A stretch of 64,000 nt of DNA from an uncultured Paracoccus sp. (GCF_947496875.1 NZ_CANMEH010000001.1:315663-379662), one strand, 5' to 3'. Counted from the first letter of the stretch, positions 1-11,217 are shown. Numbers and translations are program-made. The notes: generated by a model not told the origin, from the sequence alone.

Positions 1-389
1 GCCCGCAGCGCCGCCCGGTCCAGGACCTGCGTCGACGCGCCCAGTTCGCGCTGCATGGCTGCCAGGTTTTCCATGACCTGCGCGCCGGTGTCGCTGGTGG
101 TCAGGAACAGGTAGCCGTTTTCCTTGAAGCCCAGATCGGCAACTTCGCCGGCGGGACCGATGTGACGCGCGAAGTCGCGGATGAAATCGACGCCGAACCG
201 GCTGATCTCGACATTCACCCGATCCGAAAACTGCATCCGGATGCCGGATGCCGCCAGGGCCGTCGAACTGGTTGCATAGCTGGGATCGGGCTCGATCACT
301 TCGATGTCCAGGGTGGGGTCGAGCCGGCTGAGCCAGAACGCAACCGACGCCCCCATGACGGCACCCCCTGCGATCAGCACGTCGACCAT
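1..389 (-). CDS. FAD-dependent oxidoreductase (DAO family), N-terminal part, truncated by window edge
   Basis: Reverse strand reads [43 protein letters not shown]..., a Rossmann-like [10 protein letters not shown] start followed by an acidic residue after beta-2; open to window edge. Confidence 0.7.
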   Translation of the reverse strand, partial: MVDVLIAGGAVMGASVAFWLSRLDPTLDIEVIEPDPSYATSSTALAASGIRMQFSDRVNVEISRFGVDFIRDFARHIGPAGEVADLGFKENGYLFLTTSDTGAQVMENLAAMQRELGASTQVLDRAALR

Positions 390-547
390 GGCGCAATCCT
401 TCGCTCGTACCCGTGCAGCGTTGGCGCAGCGCGGCGGGTCAGGCAAGGGGCAGCAACCCGTCCCGGCCATTCGTCACGTGGCAAGATGCTGGACCTCGGC
501 CCGTCTTTCGGCGATACCCGGGCCAGCACTGCGCAAGGATCACGCCC

Positions 548-931
548 ATGTCGCTCAAGTCGATCATGCATCGCCTGCTGACCTGGTGGAACGGCCAGAC
601 CCTGAACACCCAGGTCTGGACCGCGATCCACGGCGAGAAGGTCGGAGAGGACGAGCAGGGCAACATCTATTACCAGAAGGATGGCGGCCGCCGGCGCTGG
701 GTCATCTACAACGGTGAGTCGGAGGCGAGTCGCGTCAGCCCGGACTGGCATGGCTGGCTGCACTTCACCTTCGACGAGATCCCCTCGCAGGTGCCGCTCG
801 CGCGCATGCCTTGGCAACAGCCGCATGTGCCGAACCTCACCGGCACGCCGGGCGCCTATCACCCCGCCGGGTCTCTGGTCCGGTCAGAACCTGTGGTTCG
901 CCGGGATTACGACGCGTGGCGGCCGGAATAG
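548..931 (+). CDS. NADH:ubiquinone oxidoreductase 17.2 kDa subunit-like protein (NDUFA12 family)
   Basis: [79 protein letters not shown] is typical of the NDUFA12 family; start moved inside the 413..931 ORF. Confidence 0.9.
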   Translation: MSLKSIMHRLLTWWNGQTLNTQVWTAIHGEKVGEDEQGNIYYQKDGGRRRWVIYNGESEASRVSPDWHGWLHFTFDEIPSQVPLARMPWQQPHVPNLTGTPGAYHPAGSLVRSEPVVRRDYDAWRPE

Positions 932-941
932 GCCAACTGCG

Positions 942-1457
942 GTGACCCGTTGGCGGACACGAATGCTGGCGCTTGCGGCTGCGGCGGTGCCGGGCTGGGG
1001 TGGCGCCGTGGCGCAGGATGCGCCGCCGGACATTCCGGTGACCCGCGCGGGTGGCGCGCTGCTGCGCGGTCTGGACAAGATTGCCGGGACCGCGTCCGAT
1101 CTGCAGCTGGCGGTGGGGCAGAGCGTGGATTTCGGCAGGCTGACGGTGCGGCTGGGCGAGTGCCGGCAACCGGCGGACGATCCGGACTCGGACGCGTTCG
1201 CGCAGATGACCATCCTGGACCGGAAGACCGGTCAGACCGCATTCGCGGGCTGGATGATCGCGTCGGCACCCGCGCTGTCCGCGCTGGACGATGCGCGCTA
1301 CGATATTTGGGTCGTGGCCTGCAACGACGGCCGCGCGGCGGATCGGCCGGAACTTGTCTATGAACCCGACACCACGCCACAGCCCGATGATGTGGGCGAG
1401 GGCGGTCCGGACGCTGAAGAAGCCGTCGCCGACCCGGCCGAGGATCAGCCGGACTGA
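942..1457 (+). CDS. DUF2155 domain-containing exported protein
   Basis: Signal-like N-terminus then GLDKIAGTASDLQLAVGQSVDFGRLTVRLGECRQP...AFAGWMIASAPALSALDDARYDIWVVAC; GTG at 942 or ATG at 963. Confidence 0.75.
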   Translation: MTRWRTRMLALAAAAVPGWGGAVAQDAPPDIPVTRAGGALLRGLDKIAGTASDLQLAVGQSVDFGRLTVRLGECRQPADDPDSDAFAQMTILDRKTGQTAFAGWMIASAPALSALDDARYDIWVVACNDGRAADRPELVYEPDTTPQPDDVGEGGPDAEEAVADPAEDQPD

Positions 1458-2101
1458 ACCCCAGTCCCCTCCAGACGGCGCAGCAATGCCGCCGCATCCG
1501 ACAGGGGGCGGGCGCGGAAATCCGCGACACGGGTCAGCGCCCGGCGCAGCTGGGCCTGATAGCTTGCGCGCGGGATCTGCTGGCCGCCCATGCTCGCCAG
1601 ATGCGGGGTCAGGTACTGGGTGTCCAGCAGGGTGAAACCGCAATCGGCCAGGTGCTGCGACAGCCAGAGCAGCGCCATCTTGGACCCGTCCCGCTGACTC
1701 GAGAACATGCTTTCCCCGAAGAAGGCACCGCCCAGCGTCACGCCGAACAGGCCCCCCGCCAATTGGCCCTGATGGTAGACGGCCAGCGCATGCGCATGTC
1801 CGGCCCTGTGAAGATCGGCGTAGAGCCTGGCGAGCGGCGCATTGATCCAGGTCTCGGACCTGGCGGCGCAGGCGTCGACGATCGCGTCGAAATCGGGCGA
1901 GGCGTCGGCGGTCCAGCCGCCCCGTCGAAGGCTGCGGCGCAGCGATCGCGAGGCATGGATGCCGCCCACCGGCAGGATGCCGCGAAATGGTGGATCGTAC
2001 CAGTGCAGCTGCGGATCTGCGGCGCTGTGCGCCATCGGGAACACGCCTTGGGCGTAGCCCGTCAGCAGTTGCGCAGCAGTCGGGACGCGGTAGTCCATCA
2101 C
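1445..2101 (-). CDS. aat: leucyl/phenylalanyl-tRNA--protein transferase
   Basis: TAAQLLTGYAQGVFPMAHSAADPQLHWYDPPFRGILP...GGLFGVTLGGAFFGESMFS...LLDTQYLTPHLASMGG. Confidence 0.95.
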   Translation of the reverse strand: MMDYRVPTAAQLLTGYAQGVFPMAHSAADPQLHWYDPPFRGILPVGGIHASRSLRRSLRRGGWTADASPDFDAIVDACAARSETWINAPLARLYADLHRAGHAHALAVYHQGQLAGGLFGVTLGGAFFGESMFSSQRDGSKMALLWLSQHLADCGFTLLDTQYLTPHLASMGGQQIPRASYQAQLRRALTRVADFRARPLSDAAALLRRLEGTGVQSG

Positions 2102-2153
2102 ACCGCGGCGGCGCCGCGTGGCGCCGCCGCCGCGCGGTTCACCGTCATTCGCA

Positions 2154-3500
2154 TCACGTCAGGTTCTTGGCCAGCCAGCGTTCCAGCCAGTGGATCGAAT
2201 AGGTCCCGGCCTTGATCTCGGGGTCGCGGAGCAGGCGCCGGAACAGCGGCACGGTCGTGTCCACGCCATCGACGATCAGTTCGCCCAATGCGCGATCCAG
2301 GCGGGCCAGCGCCTCGGGCCGGTCGCGGCCATGGACGATCAGCTTGCCGATCAGCGAATCGTAATAGGGCGGAATCGTGTAGCCGTCATAGATCGCGGAA
2401 TCGATCCGAACGCCCAATCCGCCCGGTGCGTGGTATTGCGTGACCCGGCCCGGGCAGGGGGTGAAGTTCGGCAGCTTCTCGGCATTGATCCGCACCTCGA
2501 TGGCGTGCCCGCGCACCGTCAGGTCGTCCTGCACCAGCTCCATCGGCAGACCGGCGGCAACGCGGATCTGTTCGCGCACCAGATCGACGTCGAAGACGGC
2601 CTCGGTGACCGGGTGTTCCACCTGCAGCCGGGTGTTCATCTCGATGAAATAGAACGCGCCGTCTTCGAACAGGAATTCGATCGTGCCGGCCCCGGCGTAG
2701 CCCAGCTTGGCCATCGCGTCGGCGCAAGTGCGGCCGATCCGCTCGCGCTGCTCGGCGGTGATGGTCGGCCCCGGCGCTTCCTCGAGAACCTTCTGGTGGC
2801 GGCGCTGCAGGGAACAGTCGCGTTCACCCAAGTGGACGGCCTTTCCCTGGCCGTCACCGAAGACCTGCACCTCGATATGCCGGGGCTTCTGCAGGTATTT
2901 CTCGATATAGACGTCCGGGTTGCCGAAGGCCGCCTTGGCCTCGGCCCGGGCGGTCCGGAACGCGACGTCCAGGCCGGCGGCATCCTTGGCCACCTTCATC
3001 CCGCGCCCACCCCCTCCGGCGGTCGCCTTGATGATGACGGGATAGCCGATCTCCGCGGCGATCTCGCGGGCGTCCTCGACGCTGTCGACGCCGCCTTCGG
3101 ATCCCGGCACCACCGGGATACCCAGTTCTGCCGCAGTTTCCTTGGCGGTGATCTTGTCGCCCATGATCCGGATATGCTCGGCGCGCGGGCCGATGAAGGT
3201 CAGCCCGTGGTCCTCGACCATCTGCACGAACTGCGCGTTCTCGGACAGGAACCCGTAGCCGGGATGGATCGCCTGCGCGCCGGTGATCTCGCAGGCCGAG
3301 ATGATCGCCGGCATCGACAGATAGGACGACATCGATGGCGGCGGACCGATGCAGACGGATTCGTCGGCCATCCGCACATGCATCGCGTCGGCGTCGGCGG
3401 TGGAATGCACGGCGACCGAGGCGATCCCCATCTCGCGGCAGGCGCGGATGACGCGCAGGGCGATTTCGCCGCGGTTGGCTATCAGGATCTTGTCGAACAT
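2154..3500 (-). CDS. accC: acetyl-CoA carboxylase biotin carboxylase subunit
   Basis: [26 protein letters not shown]...[13 protein letters not shown]...[16 protein letters not shown]. Confidence 0.97.
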   Translation of the reverse strand: MFDKILIANRGEIALRVIRACREMGIASVAVHSTADADAMHVRMADESVCIGPPPSMSSYLSMPAIISACEITGAQAIHPGYGFLSENAQFVQMVEDHGLTFIGPRAEHIRIMGDKITAKETAAELGIPVVPGSEGGVDSVEDAREIAAEIGYPVIIKATAGGGGRGMKVAKDAAGLDVAFRTARAEAKAAFGNPDVYIEKYLQKPRHIEVQVFGDGQGKAVHLGERDCSLQRRHQKVLEEAPGPTITAEQRERIGRTCADAMAKLGYAGAGTIEFLFEDGAFYFIEMNTRLQVEHPVTEAVFDVDLVREQIRVAAGLPMELVQDDLTVRGHAIEVRINAEKLPNFTPCPGRVTQYHAPGGLGVRIDSAIYDGYTIPPYYDSLIGKLIVHGRDRPEALARLDRALGELIVDGVDTTVPLFRRLLRDPEIKAGTYSIHWLERWLAKNLT

Positions 3501-3501
3501 C

Positions 3502-4053
3502 TCAGTCGACGATCATCAGCGGCGTGCCGAATTCCACCGGGGTCCCGTCCTCGACCAGGATGCGGCGAACCGTCCCGGCCCGGGGGGACGGGATGTGGTT
3601 CATCGTCTTCATCGCCTCGACGATCAGCAGGGTGTCGCCCTCGGCGACCTGCTGGCCGATGCTCACGAAGGCGCTCACGCCCGGTTCCGGGGACAGGTAG
3701 GCGGTTCCGACCATCGGCGACGGCACCACGCCGGGCAGACTGGCCGGGTCGCTGCCCGGGCCCGGTGCCGTTTCCCCCGGGCCTGATCCGGCAGCGGCAT
3801 TTTCACCGGGGAACGTCGCGGCGGGGGACGCCTGCGCCGCGGCCGGCTGGCCATGCACGAGCTGCGCGAACGGGGCCTGCATCGCCTGGGTCGCGGCGCC
3901 CTGCTTGGACAGCTGGACGGTCAGGCGGTCGTTCTCGCCGTACTCGCGCTTGACGGACAGCTGGACCAACTCGTTCCGGTTCAGAAGCTCGGCCAAGGCC
4001 TGGATGAAGGCGACGTCGCCCTCGTGCTGCTTGCCGTCTTTGTTGTCGCTCAT
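3502..4053 (-). CDS. accB: acetyl-CoA carboxylase biotin carboxyl carrier protein
   Basis: C-terminal [18 protein letters not shown] biotinylation motif; Ala/Pro/Gly-rich linker; adjacent to accC. Confidence 0.95.
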   Translation of the reverse strand: MSDNKDGKQHEGDVAFIQALAELLNRNELVQLSVKREYGENDRLTVQLSKQGAATQAMQAPFAQLVHGQPAAAQASPAATFPGENAAAGSGPGETAPGPGSDPASLPGVVPSPMVGTAYLSPEPGVSAFVSIGQQVAEGDTLLIVEAMKTMNHIPSPRAGTVRRILVEDGTPVEFGTPLMIVD

Positions 4054-4098
4054 CGGGATCTCTGCCTCGTGCCGTTCTGCGGATGCGGCGGTGGCCGC

Positions 4099-5097
4099 TT
4101 ATAGCGCCTCGTCCGGCGCAAGGGAAATCGTTTCCGGACCGCCGCCGGGACCGTCCGCGATCCCCCCATCGCCGGCCTCGCGGGCCGTGCTGCTGCCGGC
4201 ATCCTTGCGCGGCTTCCAGCGACGGTGGATCCAGAACCACTGGTCCATATGGGCGCGGATCAGGGTTTCCAGGTCGTCGTTCAGCGTCTGCATCATCACC
4301 GCGGCGTCGCCGTGCGGGACCGGGTGGCCGACCCGGACCGAAAAGCTCAGGCCATCGGCCTGCCGGATCCCCGCGATCGGGATCAGCGCGGCGCCATAGC
4401 GCAGCGCCAGTTCGGCCGGGGTCAGCACGGTCTCGGTCGGCAGGCCGAAGAACTGCAGGGTCTGCCCGTGCCGATCGAACTGGTCGAAGCCCAGGCACAG
4501 CAACCCGCCGCCGCGCAGGAACCGGATCATCGCCGCCAGTCCGGCCCGCCCGCGCGGGAACACGGGTTCGGCGATGGCCTTGATCGCGGGCACATAGTGC
4601 CGGTTGAACGCGGCATTGTTCATGGGGCGGTAAAGCCCGCCCACCGTCCAGCCGCGCCCCACCAGCGCCGCCCGCACCGCGTCGAAATTGCCGAAATGCC
4701 CGCAGGCAAGGACCACCGGCCGCCCCGCCGCGACGGCCTGTTCCAACGCCGGCAGGCCGGGCCCGGTCAGCGGCTCGCTGGCCTGCAGGCGCCGGGTGAA
4801 GCCCGCGCCGGAATAGATCTCCATGACCGAGCGGCCGGCATTGTCGGGCACGGCGCGGGTCAGTCGCTGCACCTCGCGCGGGCTCAGGTCAGGACGGGCC
4901 AGCGCCAGATTGTCGCGGATCCGGCGCCGCCAGCCGGCGAGCGGCGCGGCCAGATGCGCAAAGATCCACCCCATCGCGGGAATGCGCCGCCGATAGGGCA
5001 GCAGCCGGACCATCCGGATGATCGTGATGAACAGCAGGCTGGCCGCGCGGTCGGTCAGCGGAATGCGTGCGGAAGGATTGTCAGGCTGCTCTGCCAT
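4099..5097 (-). CDS. lysophospholipid/lipid A acyltransferase family protein (LpxL/HtrB-like)
   Basis: VVLACGHFGNFDAVRAAL...YRPMNNAAFNRHYV...LCLGFDQFDRHGQTLQFFG...TPAELALRYGAALIP; start taken at MAEQPDNP. Confidence 0.85.
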   Translation of the reverse strand: MAEQPDNPSARIPLTDRAASLLFITIIRMVRLLPYRRRIPAMGWIFAHLAAPLAGWRRRIRDNLALARPDLSPREVQRLTRAVPDNAGRSVMEIYSGAGFTRRLQASEPLTGPGLPALEQAVAAGRPVVLACGHFGNFDAVRAALVGRGWTVGGLYRPMNNAAFNRHYVPAIKAIAEPVFPRGRAGLAAMIRFLRGGGLLCLGFDQFDRHGQTLQFFGLPTETVLTPAELALRYGAALIPIAGIRQADGLSFSVRVGHPVPHGDAAVMMQTLNDDLETLIRAHMDQWFWIHRRWKPRKDAGSSTAREAGDGGIADGPGGGPETISLAPDEAL

Positions 5098-5098
5098 C

Positions 5099-6034
5099 TC
5101 AGGTCGCCGCTTGCATCGCATGTGCCTCGCGCATCCAGACATAGATACCGGCCGCCACAATGATCGTCGCACCCAGGATCGTCCACCCGTCCGGAACCGC
5201 CCCGAAGAACAGCCATCCCCACAGCCCCGCCCAGACCAGCCCCGTATAGCCGAACGGCGCCACCGCCGCCGCCTCGGCCAGCGAAAAGGCCTTGATCAGC
5301 AGCGCCTGCGCGACGGTTCCCAGCAGGCCGATGGCGACAAAGGCCCAGATGTCCCCGGGCTGCACCGGCTGCCACACGAAGGGGGCGGCCAGCGACGCGC
5401 CCAGCGTGGCGACCCCGGTCGACCACAGGATCGAGGTGGCGGTGCTGTCGCCACGAACCATCCGCGTCATCACTGCCCCCGCGGCATAGCTGACGGCCGC
5501 CAGCAGCGGCAGCACCGCGGCAGGGTGGAACACGCCGGCTCCGGGCCGGATCACGATCAACGCGCCGATCAGCGCCGCGAGAATCCCGAGAATGCGCCGG
5601 ATCCCGATCCGCTCGCCCAGGAACACGGCGGCGGCCAGCGTGATGAGCACCGGGTTGATGTCCATGATGGCGGTCGCCTCGGCCAGTCCGACATGCTGCA
5701 GCGACGTGAAGAAAAGCCCGATGGCGGCCAGCTGCATCAGGCCGCGCCCGACCTGCAGCAGGGGTGAGCCCGAGCGGGCGACCCGGCGCAGTCGCGGGCC
5801 CAGCACGGCCAGGACGATGACAAGGTTCACCGCCATGCGGGTCCAGATCACCTGGGCCGGGTGATAGTGCGCGGTCAGATGCTTGCCCGTGGCATCCATC
5901 AGGGTGAACAGCAGGACCGACCCGAGCAGCAGCAGGATGCCGGTCGATTGCGCCGAGCGGGGCGCACGGGCGGTCCTGCCGCTTGCGCCCGCTGTGTGCC
6001 CCATCAGGGCCGTGGCCCGTGGCAGCGGACGCAT
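5099..6034 (-). CDS. EamA/DMT superfamily transporter
   Basis: Two EamA-like repeats with about 10 hydrophobic segments (GILLLLGSVLLFTLMDATGKHL...; YAAGAVMTRMVRGDSTATSILWSTG). Confidence 0.8.
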   Translation of the reverse strand: MRPLPRATALMGHTAGASGRTARAPRSAQSTGILLLLGSVLLFTLMDATGKHLTAHYHPAQVIWTRMAVNLVIVLAVLGPRLRRVARSGSPLLQVGRGLMQLAAIGLFFTSLQHVGLAEATAIMDINPVLITLAAAVFLGERIGIRRILGILAALIGALIVIRPGAGVFHPAAVLPLLAAVSYAAGAVMTRMVRGDSTATSILWSTGVATLGASLAAPFVWQPVQPGDIWAFVAIGLLGTVAQALLIKAFSLAEAAAVAPFGYTGLVWAGLWGWLFFGAVPDGWTILGATIIVAAGIYVWMREAHAMQAAT

Positions 6035-6113
6035 CAGATACCGGGCGCCGATCGCAGGCCACGCAGCCGGGACGCCGCGGCGTCGCGCCGCTGGCCCGCG
6101 TCGGATGTCGGGA

Positions 6114-8135
6114 TCAAAGCAGCGCCTTGACCCGGGCCACTGTCGCTTCCGGCGTGATCCCGAACTCCCTGTACAGCCGGTCGGCCGGGGCCGATGCGCC
6201 GAACCCCGTCATCCCCACGAACCCCGCGCGCCGTTCGGCCCCGCGTTCGCCCAGCAGCAACCAGTCCCAGGGCTGGCGCACCGCCGCCTCGATCGCGACC
6301 CGCACGGGCCCTTCCGGCAGGACCTCGGCGCGGTACGCCTCGTCCTGGTCGCGGAACAGTTCCATGCAGGGGACCGACACCACCCGGGTCGGCACGCCTT
6401 CGGATTCCAGCGCCTCGGCCGCGGCCAGCGCGATCTCGACCTCGGACCCCGAGGCCATCAGGATCGCCTGCGGCGCGGCAGACGCCTCGCGCAGAACATA
6501 GGCGCCGCGTTCCGACAGGTTCGCGTCGGTGTGCTCGGTCCGGACCAGCGGCAGGTTCTGGCGGGACAGGGCCAGGATCGATGGGGTCGAGGTCGAGGTC
6601 AGCGCGATCTCCCACGCCTCGGCCGTCTCGATCAGGTCGGCAGGGCGGAAGGTCAGCGTGTTCGGGGTGGCGCGCAGCAGGGCCAGATGCTCGACCGGCT
6701 GGTGCGTCGGCCCGTCCTCGCCCAGACCGATGGAATCGTGGGTCATGACATAGACCACCGGGACGCCCATCAGCGCCGACAGCCGCATTGCCCCGCGGGC
6801 ATAATCGGTGAACGCCAGGAACGTGCCGCCATAGGGGCGGAACCCGCCATGCAGGTACAGCCCGTTCATCGCCGCGGCCATGCCGTGTTCGCGGATCCCG
6901 TAATGGACATAGCGGCCCAGCCGGTTCTCCGGGGAGAACACCCCCAGATCCTTGGTGCGGGTGTTGTTCGACCCGGTCAGGTCGGCGGAGCCGCCCATCG
7001 TTTCGGGCAGGATCGGGTTGACGACCTCCAGCACCATCTCGGATGCCTTGCGGGTGGCGACCTTGGGCCGGTCGGCGCAGGCGCGGCGTTTCAGATCGGA
7101 AATCGCGGCCGCCAGCCTGTCCGACGTCTGGCCGGACACCCGTGCAGCGAACGCGTCCCGCTGATCGGAAGGCAGGGCATCGACCCGCGCCGCCCAGGCC
7201 TCGCGCTCGGCGCTGCCGCGGGCGCCAAGTTCCCGCCAGCGGCCGACCAGTTCCTCGGGCAGCTCGAAATCGCCGTGATCCCATGCATAGGCGAGGCGGG
7301 TCGCTGCGATCTCCTCTGCGCCGAGCGGCGAGCCGTGGACACCGGACGTGCCGCCCTTGCCGGCCGAGCCGAACCCGATGATCGTCTTGCAGGCGACCAG
7401 CACCGGACGACCGTCGTCCTGTCCTGCGTCGGTCAGGGCGCGATGGATGTCGGCGGGGTCGTGGCCGTCGCAACGCAGCGTGCGCCAGCCCGACGCCTCG
7501 AACCGCTTGATCTGGTCGGTCGAGTCCGACAGTGACACCGCGCCGTCAATCGTGATGTCGTTGTCGTCCCACAGCACGATCAGCCGACCCAGCTTCAGAT
7601 GTCCGGCCAGGGCGATGGCTTCCTGGCTGATCCCCTCCATCAGGCAGCCGTCCCCGGCGATGACCCAGGTCCGGTGGTCGCACAGATCGGCCCCGAACTC
7701 TGCCCGCATCTTGGCCTCGGCCATGGCAAAGCCGACGGCAGTCGCCAGACCCTGCCCCAGCGGGCCCGTCGTCGTTTCCACCCCGTCGGCATGGCCGTAT
7801 TCCGGATGGCCCGCGGTGATCGCCCCCCACTGACGAAAGTTGCGGATCTGGTCCAGGCTCATCTGCTCGAAACCGGTCAGGTGCAGCAGCGAATACAGCA
7901 GCATCGAGCCGTGCCCGGCCGACAGGATGAACCGGTCCCGGTCGAACCAGTTCGGCGCCGCGGCATCGAATTTCAGGTGCTTGCCCCACAGCACCGTGGC
8001 CACATCCGCCATGCCCATGGGCATCCCCGGGTGGCCGGAATTCGCGGCCTGCACGGCGTCCATCGCCAGCACCCGGATGGCGCTGGCCAGGCTCCAGTGA
8101 TCGGGGTCGGCCTGTCGATGCGCGGTCAGATCCAT
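6114..8135 (-). CDS. tkt: transketolase
   Basis: [20 protein letters not shown]...[13 protein letters not shown]...[22 protein letters not shown]...[20 protein letters not shown]. Confidence 0.97.
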   Translation of the reverse strand: MDLTAHRQADPDHWSLASAIRVLAMDAVQAANSGHPGMPMGMADVATVLWGKHLKFDAAAPNWFDRDRFILSAGHGSMLLYSLLHLTGFEQMSLDQIRNFRQWGAITAGHPEYGHADGVETTTGPLGQGLATAVGFAMAEAKMRAEFGADLCDHRTWVIAGDGCLMEGISQEAIALAGHLKLGRLIVLWDDNDITIDGAVSLSDSTDQIKRFEASGWRTLRCDGHDPADIHRALTDAGQDDGRPVLVACKTIIGFGSAGKGGTSGVHGSPLGAEEIAATRLAYAWDHGDFELPEELVGRWRELGARGSAEREAWAARVDALPSDQRDAFAARVSGQTSDRLAAAISDLKRRACADRPKVATRKASEMVLEVVNPILPETMGGSADLTGSNNTRTKDLGVFSPENRLGRYVHYGIREHGMAAAMNGLYLHGGFRPYGGTFLAFTDYARGAMRLSALMGVPVVYVMTHDSIGLGEDGPTHQPVEHLALLRATPNTLTFRPADLIETAEAWEIALTSTSTPSILALSRQNLPLVRTEHTDANLSERGAYVLREASAAPQAILMASGSEVEIALAAAEALESEGVPTRVVSVPCMELFRDQDEAYRAEVLPEGPVRVAIEAAVRQPWDWLLLGERGAERRAGFVGMTGFGASAPADRLYREFGITPEATVARVKALL

Positions 8136-8167
8136 GGCAGCGGTCCTTGATGGGGCGGGGATGGCCT

Positions 8168-8205
8168 CTGATAGGCAGCGGTCCGGCGGGTTGCAAGCGG
8201 ACCGC
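8168..8205 (-). promoter_or_regulatory. candidate tkt promoter (TTGCAA-N17-TATCAG) with an inverted repeat flanking the -35
   Basis: Minus strand TTGCAA (8191-8196), 17-nt spacer, TATCAG (8168-8173); GCGGTCCG (8178-8185) pairs with CGGACCGC (8198-8205). Confidence 0.55.
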
Positions 8206-8333
8206 CGCGGCCGCCGCTCGCTGCCGGCGGAGGGCCAGAAACGGATGCCGCCGCGGGTCCGAGTACGACGCCTTGACCCCTGAAATCACGTCAGAGCGGA
8301 TCGCCGCCCCAGTGGGCGGTCGACCCGACGGGC

Positions 8334-9308
8334 CTAGTCGCCGTCGGCGAGTGGGTGGTGTTTCAGGACCAGGTCGCGCATGCGCTGGTCCAGCACATGG
8401 GTGTAGATTTCCGTCGTACCCAGGTCGGCGTGACCAAGCAGCATCTGGATCGACCGCAGATCGGCCCCCCCGTCCAGCAGATGGGTGGCGAATGCGTGGC
8501 GGATCACATGCGGGGTCACCCGGTCGGGCGGCAAGCCCGCGGCGACCGCAATGCGCCCGAGCAGCGCGTGCAAGCCCTGTCGCGTCATGTGGCCCGCCGC
8601 GCCGCGCGCCGGGAACAGCCAGCGCCCCCCGGCCCCGCGCACCAGCCGCCCCAAGGGCGTGTCGGGTCCGGCCGCATCGCGCGCCGCGATCCAGCAGTCC
8701 AGCGCCCGCTGCGCCGGGCGGGTCAGGGGAACCATTCTTTCCCGGCCGCCCTTGCCGCGGATCAGCAGCAGCCTGGGCCGCCCGCGACAGCTGTCGATCG
8801 GCAGGCTGACCAGTTCGCTGACCCGCATGCCGGTGGCGTAGAGCAGTTCCATCGCGCAGACCGTTCGGGCCCGGTTGGTCTCGCCCGGCTCCAGCGTCGC
8901 GGCGGCGTCCAGCAGCGCCGTGACCTCGGTCTGGCTCAGCGTGCGGGGCAGGCGCTGGACCCGGCCCGGGCCGCTGATGCGGATGGCCGGGTCATCGTTG
9001 CGCCAGCCCTCGTCCAGGGCAAAGCGGCAAAGCTGCCGGATGGACGACAGCCGTCTGGCGCGGGTCGCCCGCGACAGGCCGAGCGCGTCGCAGCGTGCCA
9101 GGTAGTCCTCGATATCATCCCGCACCATGCCTTGCAGGGTCAGGCCGCGCTCGTTCAGGAACGACAGAAAGTCGCGCAGATCACGGCCATAGGCGAGGAT
9201 GGTGTTCCGCGCCGCGCCCGCTTCGGCCGCCTGCGCGTCAAGAAAGGTCGCGACCCGTTGCAGATCGGCTACGGAGGCCAAACGGCCGCTCTGGGCCGCA
9301 GGGCTCAT
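8334..9308 (-). CDS. xerD: site-specific tyrosine recombinase, XerD-like
   Basis: Tyrosine-recombinase motifs: ELLYATGMRVSELVSL...TPHVIRHAFATHLLDGGADLRSIQMLLGHADLGTTEIYTHV; XerC versus XerD not resolved by eye. Confidence 0.85.
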   Translation of the reverse strand: MSPAAQSGRLASVADLQRVATFLDAQAAEAGAARNTILAYGRDLRDFLSFLNERGLTLQGMVRDDIEDYLARCDALGLSRATRARRLSSIRQLCRFALDEGWRNDDPAIRISGPGRVQRLPRTLSQTEVTALLDAAATLEPGETNRARTVCAMELLYATGMRVSELVSLPIDSCRGRPRLLLIRGKGGRERMVPLTRPAQRALDCWIAARDAAGPDTPLGRLVRGAGGRWLFPARGAAGHMTRQGLHALLGRIAVAAGLPPDRVTPHVIRHAFATHLLDGGADLRSIQMLLGHADLGTTEIYTHVLDQRMRDLVLKHHPLADGD

Positions 9309-9450
9309 CGATCTGAGGGGCGTGGCGGCCGGACCCCACCTGAGCAGCTCTCGGCGTCCGGGCTGCGCCCGCAGCGGGGCCACAGAGCTTCGCTGCGTTC
9401 CACCCCAGTGCGTGAAGGCCCGGCCTTCCCTGGCCCCCGGTGCCGGCGCT

Positions 9451-11217
9451 TCATTGCCGGGCCGCCGGAAGTGTCGGCAGCAGCATCAGTTCGACCGCCG
9501 CCTGGCGCGCGGTGGCCTCGTGCCCCAGTGCGCTCAGTGCGGCCAGTCCGCGCGCCGCGCGCCCCAGATCGCTGTCGAGGCCCGCGTCCACATCAGCCAT
9601 CGCACCGAGCAGGGCACGGCCTGATCCGGAGGCCTCCTGACCCTGGACCGCATCTGTCCCGACCGCGCCCTGAGCTGGCGCGTCCGCCCCGTCATCGAAC
9701 GCCGGTGCAAGGGCGGCGGCGCGCCCCCCCGGATCGTTGTCCGGCAACGGCATTGGCGGCGACCCCGCGGCAAAGCCGGCGAGCCATCGCGGGAAGCTGG
9801 GTGTTCCGGCCGGCGGCTGCACCGGAAGGCCTGCGAGCAGGCGCAGCGTGACCGTGGGGGCCGCCGCCCCGCCGGCAGGGGGCTTGGCCGGCAGACGGTC
9901 GGCGATCATCCCCGCCAGCTCCGGCGCCAGACCCGCGGCCGCAAAGCGCGACAGGGCGGCCGGCAGGACCGTGTCCAGCGTGGTCTGGTCCCCGGCGTCC
10001 AGCGCCGCGATGACGGCCTGCAGCGCCGCGGCCCGGTCCCAGACGCCGCCAGATGCCGCCGGCCGCTGTTCGGAATAGATCTCGTGCAGTTGCCGGGCTG
10101 GCAGCAATCCGGCCCGCGCCAGGCGCTCGGCAGCCTCCAGACGGGGTTTCCAGCCGCCATTCTCGCCGAGATCGGCCCACGCATAGATCAGCGGCAGCGA
10201 TGGGGTCGGAAGTGGTTGCCCAACCGATTCGTAGAGACGGAAGACCAGCGGCGACGGTTTCGGCGGCGGCGGCAGGTCCTCGCTTTGCTCGGCATAGGCG
10301 TCGTCGAGAAAGCGGGCCAGCAGCGCGGCGGTGCGCGGGTCGACCAGACCCAGCGGCTGAGCGCCGTGCAGCGCCACAGCCGCGGCAGCCCAGTCGCCAT
10401 TCAGCGCCAGGCAATAGATCCGCGTCGCCATGTCCTGCACCAGTCCCGGACGCTGGGACAGCGCCGCACAGGCCTGCGCATCCTCGCCGGTCAGCAGGTC
10501 CAGATCGAAGCTGCGCCGGAACAGCTGGGGATTGCCGGGGCCGGCAGCCTGCAGCAGCGCGCGGGCCGCGGGCAGATCGCCCTGGTCGATCAGACGGTCG
10601 ACCCGGGCCAGCAGCAGTCCGCCCTGCGGCAGGTTGCGGGGCGGCGGGACCTCGAGCTGGGCGGTCAGGATCCGGCGCAACATCTTTCTCAGCGCCGGCA
10701 GCCGCATGTCGGTCCGGGCCAGGGCGTCGGCCACCGCGTCCGCGGTCATGCCCTGCCACAGACCGGGCGAAAGCCCGGCGGCCTGGGCCGACTGGACGCC
10801 GGCGGCGTCCGGGTTTCCCTGCCCCAGTCGGGTCACGGTCACCGGCGGGGGGGTGGCGCTGCCGGCGACCCCGGGCTGCTGGCTCGCCCCGGGGCGCGGC
10901 GGGATGGCGCCGGTGGGCTGTTGCCCGCCATCCGCTGCAGGCAGCGGCGCCTGTGGCGCGCTGCCGGTGCCAGGCTGGCCGTCCGACGCGGGCGCACGGC
11001 GGCGGGCGGCATCGGGCGGCACGCCGTCGCCCGGGCGCCAGCCAGAGGTGGTGTTCGGGGGCGGTGCCTTGCCGGTCAACCAGTCGTTGGCGGACAGCGG
11101 CGCCTGCGCCAGTCGGCCGGGTGGCTGCGCCGCGTCGGTGACCAGCGATCCCGCGCCCTCGGCGGCCGTGGATGCCGGCCACGCTGCCAGAAACAGCAGC
11201 ATCGCTGCGTTGGCCAT
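9451..11217 (-). CDS. hypothetical exported protein, Pro/Gly-rich N-terminus and helical-repeat-like C-terminus
   Basis: Long ORF starting MANAAMLLFLAAWPASTAA (signal-like); C-terminal half Ala/Leu-rich helical; no family recognised. Confidence 0.75.
   Translation of the reverse strand: MANAAMLLFLAAWPASTAAEGAGSLVTDAAQPPGRLAQAPLSANDWLTGKAPPPNTTSGWRPGDGVPPDAARRRAPASDGQPGTGSAPQAPLPAADGGQQPTGAIPPRPGASQQPGVAGSATPPPVTVTRLGQGNPDAAGVQSAQAAGLSPGLWQGMTADAVADALARTDMRLPALRKMLRRILTAQLEVPPPRNLPQGGLLLARVDRLIDQGDLPAARALLQAAGPGNPQLFRRSFDLDLLTGEDAQACAALSQRPGLVQDMATRIYCLALNGDWAAAAVALHGAQPLGLVDPRTAALLARFLDDAYAEQSEDLPPPPKPSPLVFRLYESVGQPLPTPSLPLIYAWADLGENGGWKPRLEAAERLARAGLLPARQLHEIYSEQRPAASGGVWDRAAALQAVIAALDAGDQTTLDTVLPAALSRFAAAGLAPELAGMIADRLPAKPPAGGAAAPTVTLRLLAGLPVQPPAGTPSFPRWLAGFAAGSPPMPLPDNDPGGRAAALAPAFDDGADAPAQGAVGTDAVQGQEASGSGRALLGAMADVDAGLDSDLGRAARGLAALSALGHEATARQAAVELMLLPTLPAARQ

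Noticed and set aside
2118-3953. 611-aa plus-strand ORF
   Set aside because: Antisense to accC/accB; composition is a GC-rich shadow translation without domain-like sequence
9362-9428. Short palindromes (GCTGCGCCCGCAGC; GAAGGCCCGGCCTTC) upstream of xerD
   Set aside because: Loops too short and no T-tract; expected often at this GC content
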